Positions 8,193 through 15,640 of a stretch of DNA of 64,000 nt are shown here, in pieces. Made by a program: the position numbers and the translations under genes. The notes beneath the pieces were generated by a model. It made no database searches, was not told the DNA's origin, and saw only the letters and a list, made by a program, of their open reading frames with translations. Source of the DNA: Candidatus Puniceispirillum sp. (GTDB taxonomy: Bacteria > Pseudomonadota > Alphaproteobacteria > Puniceispirillales > Puniceispirillaceae); assembly GCA_028383305.1 (NCBI GenBank), contig JAOEVD010000010.1, positions 18,793 through 82,792 of the forward strand, given 5' to 3'. How positions within the stretch are numbered: position 1 is the first letter of the stretch; each line of letters opens with the position of its first letter.

Positions 8193-9191
8193 ATGTCTAG
8201 TTTTAAAGCCCTTATGGTGCATCGTGATGAAGATAAAACCATTCGCCATGAAATGACCGAATTGCAGCATGATGATTTGCCTGCCGATGGCGAGGTGTTG
8301 GTTGCGGTCAAATATTCAACCGTCAATTACAAGGATGGCCTGTGTTTGTCGGGCAAGGGCGGGCTGGTGCGAAACTATCCGCATATTCCGGGCATTGATT
8401 TTGCTGGCGAGGTGGTAAGCAGTTCGGACAAACGTTATCAGCAAGGCGATCTCGTGGTGCTAACCGGATGGCGTGTTGGCGAAATCTGGTGGGGCGGCTA
8501 TGCGCAATTTGCCAAGGTGCGTGCCGATTGGCTGGTGCCGCTGGTTGATGGGCTTGATTGCCAGCAGGCAATGGCGATTGGCACCGCTGGCATGACTGCT
8601 ATGTTGTCGGTTCTTGCACTTGAAAATGCTGGCGTCACCCCTGATAAGGGGCCGGTGCTGGTGACGGGGGCGGCAGGCGGTGTCGGGTCGGTGGCAACAG
8701 CGCTATTGGCGGCGCGTGGCTATGCTGTTACCGCTGTTACCGGACGACCCGAAAGCGCCGACTATCTTCGCGCACTGGGTGCAAATGATGTTCTGGCGCG
8801 GACTGAAATGCTGGAAGGTGATGTTCGGTTGCTCGAATCAGCAAGTTGGTCCGGATGTATCGACTCGGTTGGCAGTTCGATTCTGGCACGGGCTCTTGCA
8901 CAGATGCAATATGGCGGCGTGGTGGCAACGGTTGGAAATGCTGGTGGTGCTGACCTGTCGACATCGGTAATGCCATTTATCATTCGTGGCGTGTCGTTAT
9001 TGGGAATTGACTCAGCGATGGCGCCTTATGAACGTCGGATGTCTGCGTGGAACCGGCTGGCAAGCGATTTGCCAAAGCCGCAATTATTGGCTGCGATGAC
9101 GGTAATCGGGCTTGGCGACGTGCCGTCGGCTGGGGCTGATATTCTGGCGGGTAAAGTGCAGGGTCGATTGGTTGTCGATGTGAATGCTTAG
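8193..9191 (+). CDS. acuI: AcuI-like acryloyl-CoA reductase (NADPH), MDR family
   Basis: This zinc-free medium-chain dehydrogenase/reductase of the YhdH/AcuI type reduces acryloyl-CoA to propionyl-CoA with NADPH. Marine bacteria use it to detoxify acrylate from DMSP cleavage and in 3-hydroxypropionate assimilation. The family core YSTVNYKDGLCL (about residues 44-55), IPGIDFAGEV and the nucleotide-binding VTGAAGGVGSVA are all visible, and there are no structural zinc cysteines. The length is 332 residues from the ATG at 8193, which has AAGGAG seven bases upstream; the longer frame from 8151 lacks such a site. No DMSP lyase (ddd) gene is adjacent. The protein could also act on other alpha,beta-unsaturated acyl-CoAs or quinone-like substrates. 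Propionyl-CoA produced here could feed the mutAB genes at 33.5 kb. Confidence 0.85.
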   Translation: MSSFKALMVHRDEDKTIRHEMTELQHDDLPADGEVLVAVKYSTVNYKDGLCLSGKGGLVRNYPHIPGIDFAGEVVSSSDKRYQQGDLVVLTGWRVGEIWWGGYAQFAKVRADWLVPLVDGLDCQQAMAIGTAGMTAMLSVLALENAGVTPDKGPVLVTGAAGGVGSVATALLAARGYAVTAVTGRPESADYLRALGANDVLARTEMLEGDVRLLESASWSGCIDSVGSSILARALAQMQYGGVVATVGNAGGADLSTSVMPFIIRGVSLLGIDSAMAPYERRMSAWNRLASDLPKPQLLAAMTVIGLGDVPSAGADILAGKVQGRLVVDVNA

Positions 9192-9271
9192 ATTGGCCTG
9201 ATGATGTGGCGCGAATAACGGCCGGCCATTTGCTGATCATAAAGTGATTAAACGGCTGAAAAGCTGGCTGG

Positions 9272-9817
9272 CTATTTCACCGCTTTGACAACACCAATAT
9301 GCGGCAAGTTGCGCCCTTGCTGAGCATAGTCAATGCCATAGCCGATCACAAAGGCATCAGGTATATCAAACCCAACCCAATCAACATCGACATCAACTTC
9401 GCGGCGCGATGGTTTGTTCAGCAAGGTGCAGATCGACAGGCTTTTTGGTGATCGTGTTAGCAGGATTTTTTGAACCTGCGATAATGTATGGCCGGTATCA
9501 ACGATATCTTCGACAATCAGCACATCACGATTTTTAATGACTGTTTCAAGATCTTGAATGATACGCACCTGACGCGATGAAACTGTGTCATTACCGTAAG
9601 AAGATACGGTCATGAAATCAACTTCGACCGGAAGCGCAAGGCGGCGCACAAGATCGGCAATGAAAACAAATGAACCGCGCAACAGCCCGACAACAACAAG
9701 CTGTTCAGTGCCTTTGTAATGATCGGTGATTTGGCGGGCGAGATTATTTGTGCGGGCGGCAATTTCGGCTTCGGTAATCAGAATGTCGATTTCCTGCTGG
9801 CTTGATAATACGGTCAT
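9272..9817 (-). CDS. hpt: Hypoxanthine phosphoribosyltransferase
   Basis: The enzyme salvages hypoxanthine (and often guanine) with PRPP to give IMP/GMP. The 181-residue protein has the family blocks [15 protein letters not shown] (substrate and diphosphate contact), the PRPP-binding loop [11 protein letters not shown] (about residues 99-109) and a C-terminal [17 protein letters not shown] typical of Hpt. The length is normal. It is a single gene convergent with acuI and divergent from the hydroxyacid dehydrogenase at 9994. It complements the purine degradation genes at the right end of the window: the cell can either salvage or burn purine bases. Confidence 0.95.
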   Translation of the reverse strand: MTVLSSQQEIDILITEAEIAARTNNLARQITDHYKGTEQLVVVGLLRGSFVFIADLVRRLALPVEVDFMTVSSYGNDTVSSRQVRIIQDLETVIKNRDVLIVEDIVDTGHTLSQVQKILLTRSPKSLSICTLLNKPSRREVDVDVDWVGFDIPDAFVIGYGIDYAQQGRNLPHIGVVKAVK

Positions 9818-9903
9818 GCGATAAGATTACCCCTGTCGTCGCAAGTGGTCTTTGATTGTTATATCGGCCGCCACTTAATATCACGTCGCCGAACAGGTTG
9901 CAG

Positions 9904-9909
9904 TATAAT
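9904..9909 (+). promoter_or_regulatory. Candidate -10 box for the gene at 9994
   Basis: A perfect TATAAT lies about 85 bases upstream of the next start codon in a non-coding divergent region. No good -35 hexamer is found 16-18 bases before it, so this is only a partial promoter match. Confidence 0.3.
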
Positions 9910-9993
9910 CGTGCTGACAGAAATGGCTATGGCAAATTACGGTGACAGCAACGTCATTTCGGTTTCGGCCGGCAAATTGAAAAGGAATATTCT

Positions 9994-10863
9994 ATGTCGA
10001 AAGTAGCATTTTTAGGTATGGGTGTAATGGGCTATCCGATGGCTGGCCATATCGCCGCCGCTGGTCATGAGGTGACTGTCTACAACCGGACGGCGGCCAA
10101 ATCCGAGGCATGGGCTGCCCAGCATGGCTGCGCGGCTGCGCTGACACCGGCGGCCGCCGCGGCGAATGCCGATTTTGTGTTTTGCTGTGTTGGCGATGAT
10201 CCCGATGTCTTGTCGGTTGCGCTTGGTGATGATGGTGCGATTCCGGCAATGAAAAATGGCGCGGTGTTTATCGATAATAGCACCGTTTCGGCCGATGTCG
10301 CGCGTCAGATTTATGATGCGGCCAAAGCAATGGGCGTTCACACGCTTGATGCGCCGGTATCAGGTGGCCAGGCTGGCGCAGAAAATGGCAAATTGACGGT
10401 TATGGTTGGGGGTGACGACGCTGCTTTTGCCGCGGCTTTGCCATTGATGGAATGCTATGGGGCGCGGGTTGTTCACATGGGCGGTGCTGGCAAAGGCCAA
10501 CAGGCCAAGATGGTAAACCAGATTTGTATTGCCGGCCTTGTTCAGGCCTTGTCTGAAGGGTTGAGCTTTGCGATGGATGCTGGTCTTGATACCGACAAGC
10601 TGCTTGAGGCTATTTCCGGCGGCGCGGCACAATCATGGCAGATGGTTAATCGCGGCGAAACCATGGTCAAAGGTGAATTTGATTTTGGCTTTGCCGTTGA
10701 TTGGATGCGCAAGGATCTGCGGATTTGTCTGGAAGAAGCCAAACGTAATGGCGCTGATTTGCCCGTGACGGAAATTGTTGCAGGCTATTATGCCGAGCTA
10801 AGCGCCGATGGTTTTGGCCGGAATGATACATCAAGCCTGATTCGCCGATTGAGTCAATTCTAG
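9994..10863 (+). CDS. NAD(P)-dependent beta-hydroxyacid dehydrogenase (HIBADH/GlxR-like)
   Basis: At 289 residues, this is a canonical member of the 3-hydroxyisobutyrate dehydrogenase family. GMGVMG (8-13) binds the cofactor, DAPVSGG (119-125) binds substrate and K172 in KGQQAKMVNQ is the catalytic lysine. Overall it resembles tartronate-semialdehyde reductases and glyoxylate/succinic-semialdehyde reductases as much as valine-pathway HIBADH. AAAAGGAAT eight bases upstream marks the start. The gene converges on succinate-semialdehyde dehydrogenase and shares a bidirectional terminator with it, a hint (no more) that succinic semialdehyde and 4-hydroxybutyrate could be its chemistry. Valine or 3-hydroxypropionate metabolism together with mmsA at 53.5 kb is the alternative. 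Confidence 0.88.
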   Translation: MSKVAFLGMGVMGYPMAGHIAAAGHEVTVYNRTAAKSEAWAAQHGCAAALTPAAAAANADFVFCCVGDDPDVLSVALGDDGAIPAMKNGAVFIDNSTVSADVARQIYDAAKAMGVHTLDAPVSGGQAGAENGKLTVMVGGDDAAFAAALPLMECYGARVVHMGGAGKGQQAKMVNQICIAGLVQALSEGLSFAMDAGLDTDKLLEAISGGAAQSWQMVNRGETMVKGEFDFGFAVDWMRKDLRICLEEAKRNGADLPVTEIVAGYYAELSADGFGRNDTSSLIRRLSQF

Positions 10864-10882
10864 TCCGAACTGGTGATGAGTC

Positions 10883-10912
10883 AAAAAAGGCCGGGATTGC
10901 CCCGGCCTTTTT
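10883..10912. terminator. Bidirectional rho-independent terminator
   Basis: GGCCGGG (10889-10895) pairs perfectly with CCCGGCC (10901-10907) around a 5-base loop. It is flanked by six A's on the left and five T's on the right, so it can stop transcription in both directions. It lies between the convergent genes ending at 10863 and 10929. Confidence 0.9.
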
Positions 10913-10928
10913 CATGGCTAAATGGCGG

Positions 10929-12380
10929 TTACAGGCCGATACAAACAAATTTGATTTCAAGAAATTCATCAATGCCATATTTTGAGCCTTCACGCCCAAG
11001 GCCTGAATTCTTGACGCCGCCAAATGGGCCAACCTCGGATGAGAAGATGCCGGTATTGGCCGCAACGATTCCATATTCCAACGCTTCGCTGACACGGAAC
11101 AGGCTTGATGCATTTTCGGTAAAAAGATAGGCTGCCAAACCGAATTCGGTATCATTTGCCGCTTGAATGGCTTCTGCTTCGTCGGTAAAGCGGAACAGGC
11201 CAGCCACTGGCCCAAAGGTTTCTTCGCGGAACATCCGCATTGATGCATTCATATTCGTTAGAACGGTTGGTTCATAATAGGTGCCGCCCAATTCATGCGG
11301 TTTGCCGCCGACCAATGCTGTTGCGCCTTTTGCCAATGCGTCATCAACATGCGCTGTTACCTTGTCAAATCCCTGTTGATCAATCAGCGGGCCTTGCTCG
11401 ACACCGGCGTCAAGGCCATTGCCAACTTTCATCGCAGCCGATTTTTTGGCAAGACGTTTGGCAAATTCATCATAGATGCCGTCCTGCACAAAAATCCGGT
11501 TTGCACAAACGCATGTCTGTCCGGCATTGCGGTATTTCGACAGCATCGCGCCTTCAACAGCGACATCAAGATTGGCATCATCAAACACCAGCAATGGCGC
11601 ATTGCCGCCAAGCTCAAGGCTCATCTTCTTGACCGAGTCGGCGCTTTGGCGCATCAGAATGCGGCCAACTTCGGTTGATCCAGTGAAGGTCATTTTGCGA
11701 ATACGGCTATCGGCGCAAAGCGCCTGACCAATGGCTGGTGCGTCAAGGCCGGTAACAATATTCATCACGCCTGCCGGAATGCCAGCGCGCGTTGCCAATT
11801 CGGCAAGTGCCAGCGCCGAAAGCGGGGTCTGTTCAGCCGGCTTCAAAACACAAGCACAACCCGCAGCAATGCCGGGTGCTACCTTGCGGGTAATCATCGC
11901 AATTGGAAAATTCCACGGGGTGATGGCACCAAAAACGCCAATCGGCTGTTTGAAGGTCAACAGGCGTTTATCGGCCTGTGGGCTTTCCATAACATCGCCG
12001 CAAACGCGCCGCGCTTCTTCACCAAACCAGTCAATAAAGCTGGCACCATAGGCGATTTCACCTTTGGCTTCGGCAAGCGGCTTGCCCATTTCAGTGGTCA
12101 GGATCGTGGCAAGGTCATCGGTATTTTCGATCACCAGATCATACCAGCGGCGAAGAATCATTGCGCGGGTTTTGGCAGGGGTTGCAGCCCAGGCTTTTTG
12201 CGCTGGAACAGCGGCATCAATCGCGGCGGTAATCGAATCGGCACCGAGATCGGCAACTTTGGCGATCAGGCCGCCATCAGCAGGGTTGTTGACGGCAAAA
12301 ACGCGGCCATCAGCAGCGTCAATCCATGCCCCGTTAATATAGGCCTGACTGCGAAGAAGTGAGGGATCTTTTAATTTCAT
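10929..12380 (-). CDS. gabD: Succinate-semialdehyde dehydrogenase
   Basis: This aldehyde dehydrogenase oxidises succinic semialdehyde to succinate, the exit step of the GABA shunt and of 4-hydroxybutyrate use. It is 483 residues from the ATG at 12380, which has GGAGG eight bases upstream; the 5-residue longer start at 12395 would bury that site. Family motifs are ITPWNFPIAM, FTGSTEVGR, the general base E256 in LELGG and the nucleophile C290 in GQTCVCANR, whose CVC pattern is typical of GabD. The C-terminal FGGVKNSGLGREGSKYG is also GabD-like. No GABA transaminase is adjacent. It is likely cytosolic and NADP-preferring, as in the family. Confidence 0.92.
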   Translation of the reverse strand: MKLKDPSLLRSQAYINGAWIDAADGRVFAVNNPADGGLIAKVADLGADSITAAIDAAVPAQKAWAATPAKTRAMILRRWYDLVIENTDDLATILTTEMGKPLAEAKGEIAYGASFIDWFGEEARRVCGDVMESPQADKRLLTFKQPIGVFGAITPWNFPIAMITRKVAPGIAAGCACVLKPAEQTPLSALALAELATRAGIPAGVMNIVTGLDAPAIGQALCADSRIRKMTFTGSTEVGRILMRQSADSVKKMSLELGGNAPLLVFDDANLDVAVEGAMLSKYRNAGQTCVCANRIFVQDGIYDEFAKRLAKKSAAMKVGNGLDAGVEQGPLIDQQGFDKVTAHVDDALAKGATALVGGKPHELGGTYYEPTVLTNMNASMRMFREETFGPVAGLFRFTDEAEAIQAANDTEFGLAAYLFTENASSLFRVSEALEYGIVAANTGIFSSEVGPFGGVKNSGLGREGSKYGIDEFLEIKFVCIGL

Positions 12381-12520
12381 TTTACCGGCCTCCAATACCG
12401 CTAGCAGAATACAAATTGATTACGGATTTGCCAGAAGCGGGCTGGCCTGTGATTTCAGATAGTCTGATTAGCATTGATTGTGGTTGCCTTTCAATCGGCT
12501 AGCCTGTTTGCTTTGTTGAA

Positions 12521-13102
12521 TTAGTCGCGTGGTGGCAAGGGGTGGCTATGCATGTCAATGAAAGGGCCGCCATCCGCACCTAGCCGATGCGCCCGTCCGA
12601 CCTCGACATAATGGCGGGCAATGCGGCGGTTATCCGCAATTTCATCAGCGGTTAGATCACGCATTTTGCGGGCTGGACGCCCGGCCCATAATTCGCCTGA
12701 CGGGATTTGTTTGCGCGGTGTCAGCATCGCCCCTGCCGCCAGCATGCCGTCAGATTCAATCACCGCACCATCCATGACAATCGACCCCATGCCAACAAAG
12801 GCGTGATCATGTAAATGACAGGCGTGAACCAGCGCGCAATGGCCGATATTGACATGATTGCCAATGATCGTTGGATAGTCGCGGCTGTTGATATGGACAC
12901 AGCTATTATCCTGAATATTGGTTCCCTCGCCAATGGTGATGAAATTATTATCGCCGCGCAGCGTCACCTGATGCCAGATGGTGCTGTTTTTGCCAATGCG
13001 AACCGCGCCAACAACGGCGGCGGTCTGGGCAATATAGGCACTGTCATCAATTTCGGGGTGATGATCCAAAAAAGGGGCGATATAGGCATTTCGGCCAGCC
13101 AT
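12521..13102 (-). CDS. Gamma-class carbonic anhydrase family protein
   Basis: The protein is a left-handed beta-helix of hexapeptide repeats, 193 residues, the length of bacterial CaiE/PaaY/YrdA-type gamma-carbonic anhydrase homologues. The three expected metal-binding histidines are H70, H88 and H93 (VHINS, IGHCALVHACHLHD). Many family members hydrate CO2 weakly or not at all, and some are thioesterases or hold other roles, so activity is uncertain. The conserved LWAGRPARKMR segment near the C-terminus marks the bacterial YrdA-like subgroup. It is divergent from sodB across a 168-base gap. Confidence 0.88.
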   Translation of the reverse strand: MAGRNAYIAPFLDHHPEIDDSAYIAQTAAVVGAVRIGKNSTIWHQVTLRGDNNFITIGEGTNIQDNSCVHINSRDYPTIIGNHVNIGHCALVHACHLHDHAFVGMGSIVMDGAVIESDGMLAAGAMLTPRKQIPSGELWAGRPARKMRDLTADEIADNRRIARHYVEVGRAHRLGADGGPFIDMHSHPLPPRD

Positions 13103-13197
13103 GCTGTAATCCTTTGCAAATGGAGTATAATGGTGACGATCAAGCGGTCTTGTGATGCCAATTTAGCATGCTGATACCAACTGTCAGTTTTATTTTG

Positions 13198-13225
13198 TTG
13201 GCATTTGAAAAATCGTGACTATATC
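13198..13225 (+). promoter_or_regulatory. Candidate sigma-70 promoter of sodB
   Basis: TTGGCA (13198-13203) and TATATC (13220-13225) are separated by 16 bases and lie about 45 bases upstream of the sodB start. Each hexamer is one or two bases off consensus. No Fur or SoxR-type box was recognised. Confidence 0.4.
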
Positions 13226-13270
13226 TGTGTAGAGACATATCAATCAGCAAAGATAATTGTGGAGGCCGAA

Positions 13271-13870
13271 ATGGCATTTGAACTACCTGACCTACCTTAT
13301 GCGCATGATGCGTTGGCTAATTTTGGCATGAGTGCTGAAACCCTTGAATATCATCATGATCTGCATCACAACGCCTATGTGGTTAATGGCAATAATCTGA
13401 TTGCTGGTACCGAATGGGAAGGCAAGTCACTCGAAGATATCATCACCGGCACCTATGATTCGAGAGCCGTTGCGCAAAATGGCATTTTTAATAACGCCTC
13501 GCAGCATTGGAATCATATGAAATTCTGGGAAATGATGGGGCCCAAAGGCAATGCAATGCCAACCGAGCTGGAAAAAGCGCTTGTCGAATCATTTGGTTCG
13601 GTTGACGCGTTTAAAGATGCGTTCAAGGCAGCGGGTGCAGGCCAGTTTGGCTCTGGCTGGTGCTGGCTTGTGAAAAACAGCGATGGCGGGCTTGCCGTAA
13701 CCAAAACCGAAAATGGGGTAAACCCGCTTTGCTTTAGCCAGACTGCGCTTCTTGGTTGTGATGTTTGGGAACATTCCTACTATATTGATTTCCGCAACAA
13801 GCGCCCTGACTACCTGTCTAATTTCCTCGAAAATCTTGTCGATTGGGATTATGTCGCAGCGCAGCTCTAG
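13271..13870 (+). CDS. sodB: Superoxide dismutase, iron type
   Basis: The enzyme disproportionates superoxide in the cytoplasm. It has 199 residues from the ATG at 13271, which has GGAGG nine bases upstream. The in-frame extension back to 13205 has no family match. Metal ligands are visible: H28 in EYHHDLHH, the helix histidine in NNASQHWNHMKFW, and the Asp and His of DVWEHSYYIDFRN. Iron rather than manganese type is suggested by the glutamine in NNASQHW and by GAGQFGSGW. It is monocistronic, with a candidate promoter upstream and a strong terminator downstream. Confidence 0.95.
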   Translation: MAFELPDLPYAHDALANFGMSAETLEYHHDLHHNAYVVNGNNLIAGTEWEGKSLEDIITGTYDSRAVAQNGIFNNASQHWNHMKFWEMMGPKGNAMPTELEKALVESFGSVDAFKDAFKAAGAGQFGSGWCWLVKNSDGGLAVTKTENGVNPLCFSQTALLGCDVWEHSYYIDFRNKRPDYLSNFLENLVDWDYVAAQL

Positions 13871-13942
13871 CCGATAAACAAGATCGTACTGCGAAAGGCG
13901 CTATCCGTTTAGGGTCTTGCCTTTGGCTTGCTGTCAAATATG

Positions 13943-13977
13943 AAAACCGTCACCCTATTTTAGGTGGCGGTTTTTTT
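13943..13977 (+). terminator. Rho-independent terminator of sodB
   Basis: AAAACCGTCACC and GGTGGCGGTTTTTTT form a hairpin of about 12 bp with a single G-T wobble and an 8-base loop. A run of seven T's follows. It lies 73 bases past the sodB stop. Confidence 0.9.
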
Positions 13978-14105
13978 ATGGCTCTTTGAATCCCCAGAAT
14001 TAAGGCAAAAATCGGCCTTAATTCGGCGTCATAAATGCCATGTTAGCAAGGCTTTGATAAAAGTCTGAGGCCAATCAAAACAGCATTGAGACAGAAGGCA
14101 TTAAA

Positions 14106-14330
14106 ATGGTTGTAGCATTTGTCATGCTGGTTGCATTTGGGATTTATCAAACCGATTCGGCGCAGGAATTTTGCGCTAACAGCAATCATAATCCAGTCTA
14201 TAAAATTGTCAGGGGCGTGCCATGCGATTCAGGCCTGAAATCATCAGGCTATTCGATGGTGCCTACGGGCAAGCTTTATCTGAAACAGGTCAATCGTGAT
14301 GGGATGGTTGGCGATATTTGCCGTCCGTAA
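14106..14330 (+). CDS. Small hypothetical exported protein (74 aa)
   Basis: No family is recognised. The frame begins with a hydrophobic stretch (MVVAFVMLVAFGIYQ) ending near DSA, which could be a short signal or anchor, though it lacks the usual basic residues. The remaining part of about 55 residues has three cysteines (EFCANS, GVPCDSG, GDICRP). An AGAAGG element lies about 8 bases before the ATG. It sits after the sodB terminator, so it needs its own promoter, and ends 4 bases before the stop of convergent argG. Small size and absence of known relatives keep confidence moderate. Confidence 0.5.
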   Translation: MVVAFVMLVAFGIYQTDSAQEFCANSNHNPVYKIVRGVPCDSGLKSSGYSMVPTGKLYLKQVNRDGMVGDICRP

Positions 14331-14334
14331 AACC

Positions 14335-15552
14335 CTAGCCGTCTTGAACCATTTTCTTGACGCGAAGGCGAAGCGCATTCAGCCGGATAAAGCCATGCGC
14401 GTCACTATGGTCATAATCAACCGCGCCATCTTCAAACGTCACCAGATCGGCATTATACAGTGAATTTGGTGATTTGCGGCCAGTGACGATCACATTGCCT
14501 TTGTACAGCTTTAACCGCACAATACCATTAACAGCATCACGGCAGCTATCAATTGCTGCTTGCAGCATTTCGCGTTCAGGCGAGAACCAGAAACCATTAT
14601 AAACCAGCTCGGCATAGCGTGGCATCAATTCATCTTTGGTATGCATGGCACCACGATCAAGCGTGATTGATTCCATGGCGCGGCGTGCTGTCAGCAAAAT
14701 CGTGCCGCCAGGTGTTTCGTAAACACCGCGTGATTTCATGCCAACAAACCGGTTTTCAACAAGATCAAGCCGCCCAATACCATTATCGCCGCCAAGCTTA
14801 TTTAATGCTGCCAGCAAATTGGCAGGTGACAGCGCCTTGCCATCAATCGCCGCCGGATCACCTGATTTGAAAGTGATTTCGATTTCAGTTGGTTTGTCAG
14901 GCGCATCTTCAGGTGATACGCTTCGTGAAAACACATATTCTTCCGGGGCAACCCATGGGTCTTCAAGCACTTTACCTTCAGCTGAAATATGCAGAAGATT
15001 CGCATCAACACTGAATGGGGCTTCGCCGCGTTTGTCTTTTGGAATTGGAATTTGGTTGGCTTCGGCATAGGCGATCAGTTTCGTCCGGCTGCTCAAGTCC
15101 CATTCACGCCAAGGCGCAATGACCTTAATATCGGGCTGCTTGGCATAATAGGCCAATTCAAACCGAACCTGATCATTGCCTTTGCCAGTGGCGCCATGTG
15201 AGACGGCCTCAGCGCCAACATCACGGGCGATTTCGATTTGCCGTTTGGCAATCAAAGGCCGCGCAATTGACGTACCAAGAAGATAGGCACCCTCATAAAG
15301 CGGGTTTGCCCGAAACATGGGGAAAACATAATCACGTGCAAATTCTTCACGCAAATCTTCGATGTAGATTTGCTTGATTCCCATCATTTCGGCCTTGGCG
15401 CGTGCTGGCTCGATGTCTTCGCCCTGACCGATATCGGCCGTGAACGTAACCACCTCAGCGCGGTAATGGTCTTGCAACCAGCGCAGGATCACCGAAGTAT
15501 CAAGGCCGCCTGAATAGGCGAGAACGACTTTTTTAATATCTTGTTTGCTCAT
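14335..15552 (-). CDS. argG: Argininosuccinate synthase
   Basis: ArgG condenses citrulline and aspartate with ATP to argininosuccinate, the penultimate step of arginine synthesis. The 405-residue protein begins with the N-type ATP pyrophosphatase motif AYSGGLDTS (12-20). It also has [25 protein letters not shown] and the C-terminal [14 protein letters not shown], all diagnostic. The start at 15552 is the natural one. No other arginine genes are in the window; argH is often elsewhere in alphaproteobacteria. The gene stands alone, upstream of the ybbP stop by 88 bases. Confidence 0.97.
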   Translation of the reverse strand: MSKQDIKKVVLAYSGGLDTSVILRWLQDHYRAEVVTFTADIGQGEDIEPARAKAEMMGIKQIYIEDLREEFARDYVFPMFRANPLYEGAYLLGTSIARPLIAKRQIEIARDVGAEAVSHGATGKGNDQVRFELAYYAKQPDIKVIAPWREWDLSSRTKLIAYAEANQIPIPKDKRGEAPFSVDANLLHISAEGKVLEDPWVAPEEYVFSRSVSPEDAPDKPTEIEITFKSGDPAAIDGKALSPANLLAALNKLGGDNGIGRLDLVENRFVGMKSRGVYETPGGTILLTARRAMESITLDRGAMHTKDELMPRYAELVYNGFWFSPEREMLQAAIDSCRDAVNGIVRLKLYKGNVIVTGRKSPNSLYNADLVTFEDGAVDYDHSDAHGFIRLNALRLRVKKMVQDG

Positions 15553-15640
15553 AAGAGATTGCTATATCCGATCGCTGGCGACCTCGCAATGACGTTTTTA
15601 TCGACGATGCATTTTTGCGCGAGGCTGTTTTTGACCCAGT

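Noticed and set aside
8865..8890. T-loop-like GGCAGTTCGATTC, possible tRNA
   Set aside because: It lies in frame within the AcuI-like gene and no acceptor stem or anticodon arm could be built around it.
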